From Leucothrix mucor (GTDB lineage: Bacteria > Pseudomonadota > Gammaproteobacteria > Thiotrichales > Thiotrichaceae), in assembly GCA_011322515.1 (NCBI GenBank), contig DRMS01000188.1, forward strand, positions 1-22,089: a DNA stretch of 22,089 nt, in the 5' to 3' direction. This document shows positions 21,290 through 22,089 of this stretch, piece after piece (positions within the stretch are counted from its first letter, which is position 1; every line of letters begins with the position of its first letter). The notes below the pieces were generated by a model, which was given only the letters and a program-made list of their open reading frames with translations, was not told the origin of the DNA and ran no database searches. Made by a program: the position numbers and the translations under genes.

Positions 21290-22089
21290 TCAATTGCATT
21301 CATTGTATATTTTCACAGGGCAATTTGAACAAGTCTCTTTATTCAAGCGCTTATAAATACTACGTACTGCTAGTAATTTAGAATCAAAGAAATGATCATT
21401 GCCAATTTGCCTTATAAAACCTGATTTAGCCGTAAATTCATAAACATTAGGCTTTAAACCAACAAAGTACAATCCACCATTCTGCTTTAATAAACACTTG
21501 TTTTCTGACACCAACACTTCAGCACCTGCAAGGTCAATAAAGTTAATACCACTCGCTTCAATCAATATATGCACGATTTTTTCATCTTCTACAATTTTTC
21601 CAATGGTCTTTTGTATATGATTGACGGAACCAAAATAAATCGACATATCAATTCTAATCACCTTGAGTTGCGGGCATTCCTCAATGGGTTTTTCTTCAAT
21701 ATCAATAAAGCGTTTATGCACATTTTTGGGATCATTATCGACGGATAATACAGGAATATTGGGTGTTGATGTTCTAGCTAAAAACAAAATAAGCGACAGC
21801 AAAACCCCCATATAAATAGCAAATTCAAGCTCCAGAAATAAAGTAGCAAAAAAAGTGGTTAACAAAATAGCTGATTCTGATTTATTAAATGCTAGCGTTT
21901 GTTTTATATGATAAAAATCAATTAACCCAAAGGCGACTAAAAGAATAATACCGCCCATTGCTGCTATCGGTAAATAAGCCGTTAAAGGCGCAATGAGTAA
22001 GACAATAATGACGAGAAAAAAAGCCGCAAAAATAGCAGAAAGGGGTGTTTTCGCCCCCGCTTCATAGTTCACACCTGAGCGGGTAAAGG
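21290..22089 (-). CDS. SulP-family anion transporter, C-terminal part (cut by right edge)
   Basis: The reading frame is open to the window edge. The GTG at 22072 is an internal valine, since the upstream bases continue in frame as FTRSG-VNYEAGAKTP, the conserved SulP segment. The visible part has membrane segments (LSAIFAAFFLVIIVLLIAPL; YLPIAAMGGIILLVAFGLI; SAILLTTFFATLFLELEFAI; YMGVLLSLILFLA) and then a cytoplasmic STAS domain (from about KVIRIDMSIYFGSVNHIQ to the end), with EASGINFIDLAGAEVL as its phosphate-loop-like core. SulP proteins import sulfate, bicarbonate or related anions. The unusual tail has three cysteines (CSNCPVKIYNEC). The substrate cannot be told from this part. Confidence 0.93.
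   Translation of the reverse strand, partial: FTRSGVNYEAGAKTPLSAIFAAFFLVIIVLLIAPLTAYLPIAAMGGIILLVAFGLIDFYHIKQTLAFNKSESAILLTTFFATLFLELEFAIYMGVLLSLILFLARTSTPNIPVLSVDNDPKNVHKRFIDIEEKPIEECPQLKVIRIDMSIYFGSVNHIQKTIGKIVEDEKIVHILIEASGINFIDLAGAEVLVSENKCLLKQNGGLYFVGLKPNVYEFTAKSGFIRQIGNDHFFDSKLLAVRSIYKRLNKETCSNCPVKIYNECN

Noticed and set aside
22072..22072. GTG at 22072 as the start of a short STAS protein
   Set aside because: The frame continues upstream as the conserved SulP segment FTRSG-VNYEAGAK, so the gene is cut by the window edge.

Overview
The window looks like the chromosome of a low-GC gammaproteobacterium. The evidence is gene content: IlvE, a lipid A acyltransferase with LptF and LptG, Orn, RsgA, the RNase HI/DnaQ epsilon pair, a Wzb-like phosphatase and a Ste24-type M48 protease. 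All are chromosomal housekeeping or envelope genes of a Gram-negative cell. The species cannot be named from this sequence. I see no tRNA, rRNA, CRISPR array, prophage or transposase gene.

Layout, left to right. 1-1460: a PhnD-like solute-binding protein without a signal peptide, between two copies of a short mobile repeat (family A) and followed by a second repeat (family B). 1427-3331, minus strand: a TetR regulator downstream of an AhpD/CMD-family protein, then a low-molecular-weight tyrosine phosphatase. 3828-8278, plus strand: ilvE, a small zinc-finger protein, a lipid A acyltransferase, lptF and lptG. The last four overlap or nearly overlap and look like one unit for making and exporting lipopolysaccharide. 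8279-9175: a long non-coding stretch with an orphan minus-strand terminator, then a cold-shock protein with a leader of about 150 nt. 9700-12544: a three-gene GldA/GldF/GldG-like ABC transporter operon. 13110-15744, minus strand: M48 protease, cytochrome c and rsgA, divergent from orn (15832-16386). 16738-17912, minus strand: rnhA and dnaQ with overlapping ends. 18048-19491: a lipoprotein divergent from a DUF2975 membrane protein plus Xre regulator pair, with a perfect 19-bp palindrome between them. 19702-22089, minus strand: an exported PrxQ-type peroxiredoxin, an unrecognised protein, and the C-terminal part of a SulP transporter that runs off the right edge.

The most notable content is between the genes. 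Family A (six copies of about 143-168 bp plus end fragments) has terminal inverted repeats starting GGCTACCA and an internal near-perfect hairpin of the CCCTTCGACAAGCTCAGG type. Two copies are flanked by perfect 8-bp direct repeats, so it behaves as a non-autonomous transposable element that carries a REP-like hairpin. Family B (five copies of about 90-219 bp) has ends starting GGAAC/GGAAG next to TTA, as expected of a MITE with a TTA target duplication. Both families sit at gene ends. One B copy supplies the last ten codons and stop of the TetR gene, and one A copy supplies the last residues and stop of the PhnD-like gene. No clear defence or biosynthetic novelty is visible. The candidates worth testing are these elements, two possible small-RNA loci, and the palindrome of the DUF2975/Xre locus.
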